NCBI RefSeq assembly: GCF_009617875.1
Contig: NZ_BLAV01000001.1
Coordinates: 4,774,001-4,838,000 of the forward strand
Reading direction: 5' to 3'
Source: Prolixibacter sp. NT017
GTDB taxonomy: Bacteria > Bacteroidota > Bacteroidia > Bacteroidales > Prolixibacteraceae
DNA length: 64,000 nucleotides
In this document: positions 1 through 10,069 of the stretch, in pieces
How positions within the stretch are numbered: position 1 is the first letter of the stretch
Layout of the letters: the number at the start of each line of letters is the position of its first letter
The notes under the pieces: model-generated
Databases searched by the model: none
Seen by the model: the letters and a program-made list of their open reading frames with translations, nothing else
Told to the model about the DNA's origin: nothing
Translations under genes and position numbers: made by a program

Positions 1-8
1 AGCCGCTT

Positions 9-584
9 TTAATAAGGTGCATAAACAACGGCGAGAATGGTGGCGGGCTCATCGGCATGGGTGTGGATGTGATGCTCCACAACCGAATCGTAATAAATGC
101 TGTCGCCAACTGCCAGTTTGTGGTTTTCTTTTCCGTAGGTCACTTCAATTTCACCTTCCAGAACGTAAATGAATTCCTCGCCCTCGTGCGACGAAAGCAA
201 ATAGTCTTTTCGCTCCGATGGTTTGATCTGCACGATGAGGGGCTCCATGTGCCGGCCCGATTTGTCGCTGGCCAACGCATGAAAATCGAGATTAACCCTT
301 GCTTCACTGTTTTTATTGGAGAAACTGGCGCTCGGTTTATTAACACCCTTGCGGGAAATAACCGGGCCAAGTTGATCTGCATCGTCAAGGAAAGTACCTA
401 AACGAACTCCCAGTACCCTGGAAATTTTAATGAGATGTCCCAGGGAAGGAATGACCGCATCCTCTTCAATTTTTGTCAAAACTTCGAGTGTAAACTGACA
501 CCTGTCGGCCAGCTCTTCCCTCGAAATGTCTTTCAGCTGCCGGATATTGCCGATGCGTTCTCCGACACTTTTTCCTTTGGTCAT
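9..584 (-). CDS. XRE-family regulator with C-terminal cupin domain
   Basis: A 191-residue cytoplasmic transcription factor. Residues about 8-65 form a helix-turn-helix of the Cro/CI type (ERIGNIRQLKDISREELADR...). Residues about 110-190 form a cupin_2 barrel with the HIHTHADEPA segment near the end and a GEEFIYVLEGEIEV strand pair. This arrangement is typical of small-molecule-responsive repressors or activators in which the cupin senses a ligand. The ligand cannot be told from sequence. In several families such a gene lies beside the acyl-CoA ligase or transporter it controls, but the downstream side falls outside the window. It is transcribed away from dprA across a 286-bp gap with no other gene. 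Start and stop are both inside the window. Confidence 0.85.
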   Translation of the reverse strand: MTKGKSVGERIGNIRQLKDISREELADRCQFTLEVLTKIEEDAVIPSLGHLIKISRVLGVRLGTFLDDADQLGPVISRKGVNKPSASFSNKNSEARVNLDFHALASDKSGRHMEPLIVQIKPSERKDYLLSSHEGEEFIYVLEGEIEVTYGKENHKLAVGDSIYYDSVVEHHIHTHADEPATILAVVYAPY

Positions 585-870
585 ATGCTTTTGATTTTTT
601 TGGTTTCGGAAGTAAGCCGAATTAATACGTTGTATTCTGTCGGTAGTTAAGACAGCTTAATTCAGCGCGAAAAGTTAACGGAATTTGTGGTAGATTGACG
701 GTATTTTCACCATTAAAGAGCCTGATTTTGTTAATTTATATTGATTTTAATCATGTTATGTTTAGCCAGTTAGCGTCGAAGTGACAGCCTGTTACTGTAC
801 GAATGGGCTTTCTTAGCTTTTGATTGTTTATGACTTGAAAGATCTGAATTACCGGCGATTTTAGTAACTT

Positions 871-2001
871 ATGGTATCATTTTTCCGAACCATGACTGAC
901 GACCGGCTATATCAAATTGGCATTTCATTAATTCCTCTCGTGGGATGCATCACAGCACGGAACCTGGTGGCCTATACCGGGGGTATCCGGGAAGTATTTC
1001 ACACCTCCGAGAAGGAGCTGCGCGAGATTCCGGGAATCGGTACCGTTTTAGCCCGGAATATTGCGAAAAGCGATGTGTTGAAGCGGGCTGAAAAAGAGTT
1101 GAAATTCATCGAAAAGAATCAAATTCGACCCCTGTTTTATCTCGATAAGGAATACCCCGAGCGTTTAAAAGCCTGCAGCGACGCACCGGTGATGTTGTAC
1201 GTGAAAGGTGAACCTGATTTAAATGCGACGAAAATCATTAGCATTGTGGGAACGCGCAGTGCAACGGATTACGGATACCAGATGGTGGATGAGATGCTGA
1301 ATGATTTAGGAAATCGCAATTACCGGGTTATGGTGGTTAGTGGATTGGCTTATGGTATCGATATCCGGGCGCACCGGGCAGCATTAAAAAATGGGTTGCC
1401 TACTGTTGGTGTGCTGGCCCACGGTCTCGATAAGCTATATCCTCAGTTACATGCCGGAACAGCACGCGAAATGGTGAATCATCAGGGAGGCCTGGTGACC
1501 GATTTTATGAGTGGTTCGACCATCGACCGGAAGCATTTTATTCGTCGTAACCGGATTATTGCCGGACTGGCCGATGCCACGTTGGTGATTGAATCGGCGC
1601 ACAAAGGTGGTGCATTGGTAACAGCTGAAATTGCCAATTCCTATAACCGCGACGTGTTTGCTTTTCCCGGAAGGAAGGGAGATGCGTTTTCCGAAGGGTG
1701 TAACTTCCTTATCAAATCAAACCGGGCTGCGCTCATCGAGTCGGTAGCTGATTTGGAATACATCATGAACTGGGAGCCCGCAAAGGGCCGACCCGATGCC
1801 GTTCAGCCGCGCCTGTTTTCCGATTTATCGGAAGATGAAAGAGTGGTGATTACCATCCTGGAGGAAGAAGGGCCGCTGGCCATCGATATCCTCTGTATCA
1901 AAAGTGGTATGCCGATGAACAAAGTATCTCCGCTGTTGCTCAACCTCGAGTTTGCCGGCCTGGTGAAAGGACTTCCCGGTAAGGTATTTAAGCTGCTGTA
2001 A
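871..2001 (+). CDS. dprA: DNA processing protein DprA
   Basis: A 376-residue DprA/Smf protein. In naturally competent bacteria DprA binds incoming single-stranded DNA and loads RecA; many non-competent bacteria also keep it. Visible features are an N-terminal helix-hairpin-helix region (LREIPGIGTVLARNIA, about residues 50-65) and the DprA Rossmann fold with IVGTRSATDYG (about 125-135), SGLAYGIDIRAHRAAL and HGLDKLYP. A C-terminal winged-helix segment (about 315-376) is also present. The length agrees with the Bacteroidota family. A second in-frame ATG at 892 (MTDDRLYQ) is an equally plausible start, because the first residues (MVSFFRT) look poorly conserved. The gene stands alone and is followed by a 41-bp tandem repeat array. 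Confidence 0.93.
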   Translation: MVSFFRTMTDDRLYQIGISLIPLVGCITARNLVAYTGGIREVFHTSEKELREIPGIGTVLARNIAKSDVLKRAEKELKFIEKNQIRPLFYLDKEYPERLKACSDAPVMLYVKGEPDLNATKIISIVGTRSATDYGYQMVDEMLNDLGNRNYRVMVVSGLAYGIDIRAHRAALKNGLPTVGVLAHGLDKLYPQLHAGTAREMVNHQGGLVTDFMSGSTIDRKHFIRRNRIIAGLADATLVIESAHKGGALVTAEIANSYNRDVFAFPGRKGDAFSEGCNFLIKSNRAALIESVADLEYIMNWEPAKGRPDAVQPRLFSDLSEDERVVITILEEEGPLAIDILCIKSGMPMNKVSPLLLNLEFAGLVKGLPGKVFKLL

Positions 2002-2040
2002 ATTGGTTGATGATTATGGTTGCGCCTGGTTTTCCGGCAG

Positions 2041-2425
2041 GACTACAAAATGTAGTGTGCTCCCGCGTTGTGCCGGGAAGAAAATACGAAATGTAGTTTT
2101 CTCTCGCATCCTTCCGGCAACGAACTACAAAATGTAGTTACTTCCTGTATCGTGAAGAGAACGAACTACAAAATGTAGTTTACTCCCGCGTTGTGTTGGG
2201 AAGGAAATACAAATTGTAGTTTCCCCTCGTGTCGTTTCGGCAAGGAACTACAAAATGTAGTTTGCTCCCGGTGTCCGGACAAAAGCCATCTGCCATCGGC
2301 AGAAGCTTCCCGCAAGGAAAAAAGACGTCGTCGCCAAATGCGGTTACTTGTTGCATTGTGGCGGGAACGAATCGCGAAATGCGGTGGTTCTACTTTTCGT
2401 GAAGAGAACCTTTCGCGGATGGTGA
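2041..2425. repeat. Degenerate tandem array, strict 41-bp period, palindromic core
   Basis: The core ACTACAAAATGTAGT is an inverted repeat (ACTACA / TGTAGT around AAA). It or a degenerate form recurs with its ATGTAGT part at 2050, 2091, 2132, 2173, 2214 and 2255, exactly 41 bp apart. A weaker version (AAATGCGGT) follows at 2338 and 2379, again 41 bp apart. These lie 83 bp, or two units plus one base, after 2255. A faint ninth or tenth copy is near 2419. The other half of most units is a second short inverted repeat (TCCCG...CGGGA, or CTTC...GAAG in the third unit). The array fills most of the 542-bp gap between dprA and the helicase. An open frame across it (2191-2493) looks like a by-product of the repeat and not a gene. 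Confidence 0.85.
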
Positions 2426-2513
2426 TTGGCCCTTATTCAGCAGAGAATATCATCAAATCGGTTCTTCCTGTTAAACGACAAACAATGTGTTGAGGCAATT
2501 CGTTGGGAAAGTG

Positions 2514-2521
2514 TATTTTTG
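2514..2521 (+). promoter_or_regulatory. Bacteroidota -7 box for the RhlE-like helicase
   Basis: TATTTTTG matches TAnnTTTG exactly and lies 22 bp before the chosen ATG at 2544. A TTG about 20 bp upstream could serve as -33. Its position inside the longer open frame argues against the upstream start at 2487. Confidence 0.55.
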
Positions 2522-2543
2522 CAGGCAAACGAATACCAGTATA

Positions 2544-3860
2544 ATGAAGACATTTCAGGAATTAGGTGTAGGAAAATCGATTTTGAAGGCGTTGGATGAG
2601 ATTGGCTTCGAGGAGCCGACTCCGATTCAGGAGAAAGCCATTCCTGCCATCAAATCGGGGCAGGATGTGTTGGGGATTGCCCAAACCGGAACCGGAAAAA
2701 CGGCTGCCTACCTGATTCCGTTGTTCATGAAGCTGGTGAAGGCGGAAGGAAACGATCCGCGCGCTATCGTTTTGGTTCCCACGAGGGAATTGTCGCTGCA
2801 GGTTGGCGAAGATATCGAGGAACTGACGGGCTATTCCAATATCCGGTATGCTGCTGTTTACGGCGGTGTTGGCTGGACGAAACATGCTGCTTTGGTGGAA
2901 CCGGGAATCGATATCCTGGTAGCGACACCCGGGCGGTTGTGGGATTTGTACAAGGCTGGTGCGGTTTCATTTAAGAAAGTGAAAACACTGGTGATTGATG
3001 AGGCTGACCGAATGCTGGATATGGGCTTTATTCATCAGTTGCATCAATTGTTTGAGGTAATTCCGCCCAAGCGGCAAAACCTGCTTTTTTCGGCTACTTT
3101 TTCCGGAAAGGTGGAGAAAATGAGTGATGAATTCCTCGATTTCCCCGTGCGTGTGGAAGTAGCGCCGTCGGCGACACCGGCCGAAAAGGTGGAGCAGTAT
3201 TTTTACAATGTTCCCAACTACCGCAGTAAACTCAACCTGATTCATTACCTGTTGCGGGATGAAGAGAAGTTTAACCGCGTACTCATTTTCTGCCGTACGA
3301 AAGAGAATGCCGAAGGAGTTTACAAAGTCATCAAGCGGAAGACGGAAGGTGAGGTGCGTATTTTGCATTCGAACAAAGGACAGGTCACGCGCATCAACGC
3401 CATTAACGCGTTTAAGAAAGGTGAAGTGCGGGTACTGATTTCAACGGACGTTTCGGCGCGGGGAATTGACGTATCACGCATCAGCCACGTGATTAACTTC
3501 GATTTGCCGCCCAACGATGAAGATTACGTTCACCGGATTGGACGAACAGCCCGTGCCAGTTACGAAGGTGAGGCCATTTCGTTGGTGAATCCGGCCGAGA
3601 TTTATCATCTGGAACGCATTGAAAAACTTATCCGGATGGAGATTCCGGAAAAAAGTGTTCCGGAAGATGTGGAGTTGGTGGAATCGACCCGGCGGGAGTT
3701 GCAGGAACAGGCACGCGAAATTGACCGGGTGAAGCGGGTTAATGACCCCGATTACAAGGGGGCTTTTCATGAAAAGAAAAGGCGGGGCAAGAAGAATAAT
3801 TTCGATTTCAATTCGAAGAGTAAACACTTGCGGGGAAAAAAGAAGCCGCGCCGGAGATAG
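2544..3860 (+). CDS. DEAD-box RNA helicase, RhlE-like
   Basis: A 438-residue ATP-dependent RNA helicase, likely acting in RNA decay or ribosome assembly. Motifs are in order: Q motif (FEEPTPIQEKAIP), Walker A AQTGTGKT, PTRELSLQ, TPGRLWD, DEAD (VIDEADRMLDMGF), SAT (LLFSATF), and HRIGRTAR in the second RecA domain. The tail of about 50 residues is rich in Lys and Arg (KKRRGKKNNFDF..., GKKKPRRR), as in RhlE-type proteins that use it for RNA contact. The frame is open upstream to 2487. I chose the ATG at 2544 because it gives the conserved MKTFQELG start and because a -7 promoter box (2514-2521) lies within the upstream part. It is monocistronic and convergent with mntP. Confidence 0.92.
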   Translation: MKTFQELGVGKSILKALDEIGFEEPTPIQEKAIPAIKSGQDVLGIAQTGTGKTAAYLIPLFMKLVKAEGNDPRAIVLVPTRELSLQVGEDIEELTGYSNIRYAAVYGGVGWTKHAALVEPGIDILVATPGRLWDLYKAGAVSFKKVKTLVIDEADRMLDMGFIHQLHQLFEVIPPKRQNLLFSATFSGKVEKMSDEFLDFPVRVEVAPSATPAEKVEQYFYNVPNYRSKLNLIHYLLRDEEKFNRVLIFCRTKENAEGVYKVIKRKTEGEVRILHSNKGQVTRINAINAFKKGEVRVLISTDVSARGIDVSRISHVINFDLPPNDEDYVHRIGRTARASYEGEAISLVNPAEIYHLERIEKLIRMEIPEKSVPEDVELVESTRRELQEQAREIDRVKRVNDPDYKGAFHEKKRRGKKNNFDFNSKSKHLRGKKKPRRR

Positions 3861-3880
3861 ATACTTCCGCCGTAAGGCGA

Positions 3881-4444
3881 TTACGAAAAGAGGTGCTCCA
3901 GCAGGATTTTGAATCCGATGGCGAGCAAGACAATTCCTCCAAGAAGTTCCATCCGTTTACCGAAGCGGTTGCCGACATTCTTCCCAATCCGGATACCCAA
4001 CATGGAGAAAAAGAAGGTGACGCCGCCGATGATGATGGCTCCTTCAAAAAGGTCGCCGGGAGAAGCTAACGCATAGGAAAAGCCCACAATCAGCGCATCG
4101 ATGCTGGTGGCAATAGAAAGAGTGAGGATTTTGCCCCATGAGTACACGTTGGCCATTCCCTCCGTATTTTCTTTATCGAGACTTTCGAAAATCATTTTCC
4201 CTCCCAGGTAGGATAAAAGTGCGAAGGCAATCCAGTGATCGATGTGTTCCACAAAATCTTTGATTTCGGAACCCACAAACCATCCCAGCAATGGGAGCAA
4301 TCCCTGGAAAAAAGCTAACGACAAAGCGATTTTGACTGCATGTTGGAAGGAGATTTTTCGTTCGGCCAGACCACAACTAATGGAAACAGCAAATGAGTCC
4401 ATGGAGAGGCCCAGAGCGAGAATCGAAACGGTCAGTAAATCCAT
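3881..4444 (-). CDS. mntP: Manganese efflux pump MntP
   Basis: A 187-residue inner-membrane protein of the MntP (YebN, DUF204) family, which exports Mn(II). It has six predicted membrane helices in two three-helix repeats. The conserved acidic membrane motifs LGLSMDSFAVS near residue 15 and ATSIDALIVGFSYAL in the second half are both present; the two Asp residues are the family hallmark. Length matches the E. coli protein (188). It is transcribed alone from a promoter between it and the groEL terminator. I looked for a yybP-ykoY Mn riboswitch upstream: the leader is only about ten bases, so control would have to be at the promoter. Confidence 0.93.
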   Translation of the reverse strand: MDLLTVSILALGLSMDSFAVSISCGLAERKISFQHAVKIALSLAFFQGLLPLLGWFVGSEIKDFVEHIDHWIAFALLSYLGGKMIFESLDKENTEGMANVYSWGKILTLSIATSIDALIVGFSYALASPGDLFEGAIIIGGVTFFFSMLGIRIGKNVGNRFGKRMELLGGIVLLAIGFKILLEHLFS

Positions 4445-4459
4445 GCAAAAGATTTTGAA

Positions 4460-4491
4460 CGAAGATAGAAAAACCGCGGGAATCGGGCAAA
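4460..4491 (-). promoter_or_regulatory. Promoter of mntP
   Basis: On the minus strand TTTG (complement of 4488-4491) is followed after 20 bp by TATCTTCG (complement of 4460-4467), one base off TAnnTTTG. The expected transcript start is about 10 nt before the mntP ATG. Confidence 0.5.
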
Positions 4492-4505
4492 ATCGAGCAA
4501 GAATA

Positions 4506-4533
4506 AAGCCGCCCGGAAATTCCGGACGGCTTG
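4506..4533 (-). terminator. groESL terminator
   Basis: The minus strand reads a GC-rich hairpin (GCCGTCCGGAA / TTCCGGGCGGC, one mismatch) followed by TTTATT, about 45 bp after the groEL stop. Confidence 0.75.
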
Positions 4534-4577
4534 TTCAAAACCAATAAAAGGTTGCTATATATTGTTCGATGTATCGA

Positions 4578-6221
<1,644 letters not shown>

Positions 6222-6253
6222 TCATTTTAATTTTTGTACAATCGGTCTTTTCA

Positions 6254-6532
6254 CTATGCGATGTAAAGAACATCTGACTGAGAAATCAACAGGTAGTTTT
6301 CATCGTCGATCTGAAGCTCAGTGCCTGAATATTTACCATAGAATACAGTGTCCCCAACTTTAACCTCCATGGGTTCATCTTTCTTATCGGCTCCCACTTT
6401 CACAACCGTTCCCAATTGTGGTTTTTCTTTGGCTGAGTCGGGAATGATAATTCCTCCGGCGGTCTTCTCTACAGCCTCTTGTGGCTGTACCAGAATCTTG
6501 CCGGCAAGTATTCTACCTTTCAGTTCTGTCAT
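6254..6532 (-). CDS. groES: Co-chaperonin GroES (10 kDa)
   Basis: A 92-residue GroES subunit, the heptameric lid of GroEL. It has the conserved start LKGRILAGKILVQPQEA, the mobile-loop region AVEKTAGGIIIPDSAKEKPQ and the ending DENYLLISQSDVLYIA. First gene of the groES-groEL operon. A poor -7-like sequence (TAACTTTTG on the minus strand, one base too long) lies about 30 bp upstream. The 291-bp gap to secG holds the secG terminator and this promoter region, with nothing else recognised. Confidence 0.97.
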   Translation of the reverse strand: MTELKGRILAGKILVQPQEAVEKTAGGIIIPDSAKEKPQLGTVVKVGADKKDEPMEVKVGDTVFYGKYSGTELQIDDENYLLISQSDVLYIA

Positions 6533-6773
6533 CTTGTATTGTATTTTTCGTTAGACAAAAGTTATTTCATTGACACCCGCTATTCATCATATTACGTGCC
6601 AAAGCAGGTACAAGCCTGTTATAGGCTGCATTCAGGACAAAAAATCATTTGGATAAGGAAGATTGGAGGACGTTGTTTTTGTAATTCGAATAAAATCAGG
6701 CAGGTATGATTTTATCTTGTTGTCAGTTGGGGCTGACAAGCTGACATTTGATTGCTTTTGGAAATGTCAGGCA

Positions 6774-6803
6774 TAAAAAAAGCCCACCATCTGGTGAGCT
6801 TTC
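6774..6803 (-). terminator. Terminator of the sigma-54 activator/lptE/TPR/secG operon
   Basis: The minus strand reads AGCTCACCAGATGGTGGGCT (hairpin) followed by a run of T, about 20 bp after the secG stop. Confidence 0.85.
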
Positions 6804-6824
6804 TCTAATTCTATCAGGGTAATA

Positions 6825-7184
6825 TTATTGACCGTTGCTTTGTTGCGTTGTATTGTCTGAATCCCCTTGTTGAGGTGCTGCCTGTGGGAAAGTAGGCAAT
6901 TCAGTCGGGTCTGCCGCATTTTCAATCTGCTTTTCAATAGCCGAACGCTGCTGTTGTCCCTGGCGCGGAATAAAAGCCGAAGCAGAAACAGACAGAATGA
7001 GGAGTGCACCAGCCAGGTACCAGGTCGCTTTCTCGAGAAAGTCGGTGGTTTTACGAACACCCATTACTTGATTTGAGCCTGAGAAAGTTGAAGTCAGACC
7101 TCCACCTTTCGAGTTCTGTACCAGCACAATCAAAATCATGAGGATACAGATTATGAAAATTAAAACGGTTATCAGTGTATACAT
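6825..7184 (-). CDS. secG: Preprotein translocase subunit SecG
   Basis: A 119-residue SecG, the non-essential third subunit of the SecYEG channel. It has two membrane helices (residues about 3-22 and 53-72) joined by the family loop LVQNSKGGGLTSTFSGSNQVMGVRKTTDFLEKATW. A Gln/Pro-rich hydrophilic tail (QQQRSAIEKQ... to QQSNGQ) follows, as in other Bacteroidota SecG proteins. It is the last gene of a four-gene operon, 6 bp after the TPR gene, and is followed by an intrinsic terminator. Confidence 0.93.
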   Translation of the reverse strand: MYTLITVLIFIICILMILIVLVQNSKGGGLTSTFSGSNQVMGVRKTTDFLEKATWYLAGALLILSVSASAFIPRQGQQQRSAIEKQIENAADPTELPTFPQAAPQQGDSDNTTQQSNGQ

Positions 7185-7190
7185 ATCGGG

Positions 7191-8096
7191 TTATCTATTT
7201 AGCAGTTTCCTGACATCTTCAATTTGCCGAGCAAAGTAAATACTTTTTTCGGGATATTTCAAACTTAATTTTTGAAAAGCTTTGATGGCTTTTTCGTAGT
7301 ATCCCTGCTTTACGTAGATGTGTGCAAGGGTCTCTGTCATAAATTCATCCGTTTCTTCAGCGCTTCGCTCCGAGATATCTTCCTGCTGACCGTCTCCCTT
7401 TCTGGCCGGCGATATGGTCGGTCGGGTTTCCAGAAATTTGTCAATCAGGTTATCTTTCCCTTCTTCCTGCTCCGGCTTCTCTTCCTCCGACTTGTTGTTC
7501 TTCTTCGCGTTGCGGTTAATCGATTTGCTCAGGTCGGACAATCCTTTGATGCTGGTTACATCTTCATCGAGTTGATAAAAAGATGGTTCCATTACGTCAA
7601 AGTCAAGCAAATCGAATGACTTTTGCGGCTTTTGAGCAACAGGCTCGTCCTCTTCTGCCGTATCCGGATGTTCTTTTTCCGGAGACTCTTTTCCGGGCTG
7701 TGCGTGTGTTACATCCTCTGCCAGTTCGAAGATTCCCTCATCCTCTTCCGTTGCCGTCCCGGTTTTCTCTTCTTCAGGAGACGTGGCAACTGATTGCGGC
7801 GGCATTTCTATCTCGGCCGTTTCCTGCTTCGGTTCATAGACCTCGGCTTCATGGCGGGCTTTGGGATGCAACAGGAAATAGAGCATCGACCGGTCGGTGA
7901 CGTTGGCGGCCGCTACTTTTAACTGGTTCGTAAACCGAAAGCTTTTTTCGTTGAGTAGGTTGCGGGCATAGAGCATATGAGCCGTCTGGAAAAACGGGAA
8001 TTCATCCAGTATTTCCTTCAGTTCGCCCAGCGACTTTTCATTTAACTGAGTTGGGTCGTCCAGGTATCGCATCATTTGCTCTCTGTTCATCGACAT
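7191..8096 (-). CDS. TPR-containing protein of the lptE-secG operon
   Basis: A 301-residue soluble protein with no signal peptide. The N-terminal 75 residues are helical (MMRYLDDPTQLNEKSLGELKEILDEFPFFQTAHMLYARNLL and on). The middle (about 85-210) is acidic, Glu/Pro-rich and probably disordered. The last 60 residues hold a TPR-like helix pair (LAHIYVKQGYYEKAIKAFQKLSLKYPEKS). Its place between lptE and secG suggests a role in envelope biogenesis or protein export, but this is inferred from location only. The function is unknown. The gap to lptE is 12 bp and to secG 6 bp. Confidence 0.75.
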   Translation of the reverse strand: MSMNREQMMRYLDDPTQLNEKSLGELKEILDEFPFFQTAHMLYARNLLNEKSFRFTNQLKVAAANVTDRSMLYFLLHPKARHEAEVYEPKQETAEIEMPPQSVATSPEEEKTGTATEEDEGIFELAEDVTHAQPGKESPEKEHPDTAEEDEPVAQKPQKSFDLLDFDVMEPSFYQLDEDVTSIKGLSDLSKSINRNAKKNNKSEEEKPEQEEGKDNLIDKFLETRPTISPARKGDGQQEDISERSAEETDEFMTETLAHIYVKQGYYEKAIKAFQKLSLKYPEKSIYFARQIEDVRKLLNR

Positions 8097-8108
8097 AACT
8101 ACTCGTTT

Positions 8109-8648
8109 TTACCAGTTCGCTACCGAGCGGTTGAAAATATCATCTACCAACTGTTCGGTGATGTCTTGTACGGCTGCATCTTCCACGTCACTCAGGTTTC
8201 TCGTACTATCCCAATCATAATAGGCCGAGAAGGTCGAATTAAAGTCTTGATCGTGATTTTTGTTGTTCACGAACTTCACTTTTACCGTCACGGTTAGCCG
8301 GTTTTGCGATGCAACATCACGGCCATCGTTACTTTGCTGAATCGATAACGGCCGGATATCGTAACCGGTAATTTCACCACTGAATTCCAGGTCGCCCTGA
8401 CTATTGTTCAGTGTCAGACTGGTTTGGTTGACGAATTTATCCTTCAGACCTTCCGTAAAGGTATTACTCAATGTTGGATTGACTACTCTCGCCCGGTTTG
8501 GAAAATAATCAACAAAAACCGTTTTAACATCCGGCGCAATCGATGCTCCGGTGAATGTGTAGCTTATACTGCATCCTGTTACCATTAAAATGGAAACAAG
8601 CAGCGTTGTTAACAGGAATTTTCCTGAATGCTTTGGCATAATCGTCAT
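8109..8648 (-). CDS. lptE: LptE-family outer-membrane LPS assembly lipoprotein
   Basis: A 179-residue lipoprotein with signal peptide and lipobox LMVTGC (Cys26), followed by the Bacteroidota LptE-type sequence SYTFTGASIAPDVKTVFVDYFPNRA. LptE plugs the LptD barrel that inserts lipopolysaccharide at the outer membrane; the Bacteroidota version is only distantly similar to the E. coli protein. The start overlaps the stop of the sigma-54 activator by one base (TAATG), so the two are translationally coupled. An internal ATG three codons in (MPKHSGKF) is also possible. LptD itself is not in the window. Confidence 0.85.
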   Translation of the reverse strand: MTIMPKHSGKFLLTTLLVSILMVTGCSISYTFTGASIAPDVKTVFVDYFPNRARVVNPTLSNTFTEGLKDKFVNQTSLTLNNSQGDLEFSGEITGYDIRPLSIQQSNDGRDVASQNRLTVTVKVKFVNNKNHDQDFNSTFSAYYDWDSTRNLSDVEDAAVQDITEQLVDDIFNRSVANW

Positions 8649-9886
8649 TAGCTGATGTTGTATTCTTTTATTTTCCGGTAGAGGGTTCGTTCCGATATGC
8701 CCAATTCGGCAGCGGCCAGTTTCCTTTTCCCGTTGTGTTTTTCCAGTGCTTTCTGTATCAGTTCAATTTCTTTTTCTTCCAATGATAACGATTCTTCTAC
8801 AAATTCTTCCGTGTCCTCAATCTGATGATGATCATTACTTGGCGGAGCAGACGGAACCGGGGAACCATAGTTACTGGGTTCCGGCTGGAACTCTCCGTCA
8901 GAACTCTGATAGAGTTTCCGGATGATTTGCGCGTTGTCCTCGTGTACGTGAGGCGTATGCCCATCTTCCAGCAAGTCGTGGACCAGTTTTTTCAAGTCGG
9001 TCACGTCTCTTTTCATCTCGAAAAGAATCTTATACAGAATCTCTCGTTCAGAGTGAAATGTTTTTTCATCGACCGATGAATAGATGGCCGGTAACGAACC
9101 TCCGCTGTCATCCGGAATATAATTCCTCAGGGTATTGGCGTCAATCTGGCGCTCTTGCTCGATGATTGAAATTTGCTCGGTAATATTTTTCAGTTGGCGC
9201 ACGTTTCCGGGCCACCGGTAACTCAGCAATACACGTTGTGCGTCTTCCGACAATCTGACGGGCGGCATATGATAGCGCTCGGCAAAGTCGAGGGCAAATT
9301 TGCGGAACAGCAACAGGGCATCTTCACCACGGTCGCGCAACGAAAGTACGTGAATCGGGACCGTATTCAGCCGATAGTACAAATCTTCCCGGAACTTTCC
9401 TTCCCGAATAGCTGTCGGCAGATCGACGTTTGTTGCTGCTACCACGCGGACATCGGTTTTGATCACCTTCGACGAACCTACCCGAATGAATTCACCGGCT
9501 TCGAGTACCCTGAGCAAGCGGACCTGCGTTGAAAGTGGCAACTCGCCAATCTCGTCTAAAAAGATGGTTCCGCCGTCGGCTACTTCAAAATATCCCTTCC
9601 GGTCGGACAAAGCTCCTGTAAAGGCACCTTTTTCGTGACCAAAAAGCTCCGAATCGATGGTACCTTCGGGGATGGCACCACAGTTGACAGCAATATATTT
9701 TCCGTGTTTTCGATGCGAATAGTTATGAATAATCTGCGGGAACGCCTCTTTACCGGCACCACTCTCCCCGGATATCAGAACCGATAGATCGGTGGGAGCA
9801 ACCTGCACAGCTACTTCAATGGCCCGGTTTAACCCCAGAGCATTACCAATAATGCCGAAACGTTGTTTTATTTCCTGAATATCCAT
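8648..9886 (-). CDS. Sigma-54-dependent transcriptional activator
   Basis: A 412-residue bacterial enhancer-binding protein that lacks an N-terminal receiver or sensor domain. The AAA+ core (about 15-240) has Walker A GESGAGKE, the sigma-54 contact loop ELFGHEKGAFTGA, Walker B GGTIFLDEIGELP and the arginine-finger region. A linker of about 100 residues leads to a C-terminal Fis-type HTH (KRKLAAAELGISERTLYRKIKEY). It would activate RpoN promoters; with no sensory domain its control must come from its amount or from a partner. It heads the operon with lptE, the TPR gene and secG, linking it to envelope biogenesis. This arrangement is common in Bacteroidota. Confidence 0.92.
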   Translation of the reverse strand: MDIQEIKQRFGIIGNALGLNRAIEVAVQVAPTDLSVLISGESGAGKEAFPQIIHNYSHRKHGKYIAVNCGAIPEGTIDSELFGHEKGAFTGALSDRKGYFEVADGGTIFLDEIGELPLSTQVRLLRVLEAGEFIRVGSSKVIKTDVRVVAATNVDLPTAIREGKFREDLYYRLNTVPIHVLSLRDRGEDALLLFRKFALDFAERYHMPPVRLSEDAQRVLLSYRWPGNVRQLKNITEQISIIEQERQIDANTLRNYIPDDSGGSLPAIYSSVDEKTFHSEREILYKILFEMKRDVTDLKKLVHDLLEDGHTPHVHEDNAQIIRKLYQSSDGEFQPEPSNYGSPVPSAPPSNDHHQIEDTEEFVEESLSLEEKEIELIQKALEKHNGKRKLAAAELGISERTLYRKIKEYNIS

Positions 9887-9909
9887 CTTCCCGTTTTAAT
9901 ATTGGATTA

Positions 9910-9917
9910 CAAATTTA
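9910..9917 (-). promoter_or_regulatory. -7 box upstream of the sigma-54 activator operon
   Basis: The minus strand reads TAAATTTG, an exact TAnnTTTG, 23 bp before the ATG at 9886. No clear -33 box. Confidence 0.45.
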
Positions 9918-10069
9918 TAATTAATCCCCAAAATATCGGAACGATAGCCAAGGTTACTTGTTCTATCTGAACAGAGGAAATTTACTTTACCTTAACTCAC
10001 GAAAAAACACACGTGCTTATTTTTATCTTTAACTTCGATTTAGTAACAATATTTAGCTTAAAGTCGTAA

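Noticed and set aside
2041..2425. CRISPR array
   Set aside because: The whole 41-bp unit is similar between copies instead of constant repeats with unique spacers, and no cas gene is near.
2191..2493. 100-codon open frame downstream of dprA
   Set aside because: It runs through the 41-bp repeats; its composition follows the repeat (Cys/Ser/Arg-rich) and it has no recognisable domain.
4445..4577. Manganese (yybP-ykoY) riboswitch before mntP
   Set aside because: A promoter and a terminator fill this gap and leave only a leader of about ten bases.
6533..6824. CIRCE element upstream of groES
   Set aside because: No TTAGCACTC-N9-GAGTGCTAA inverted repeat is present.
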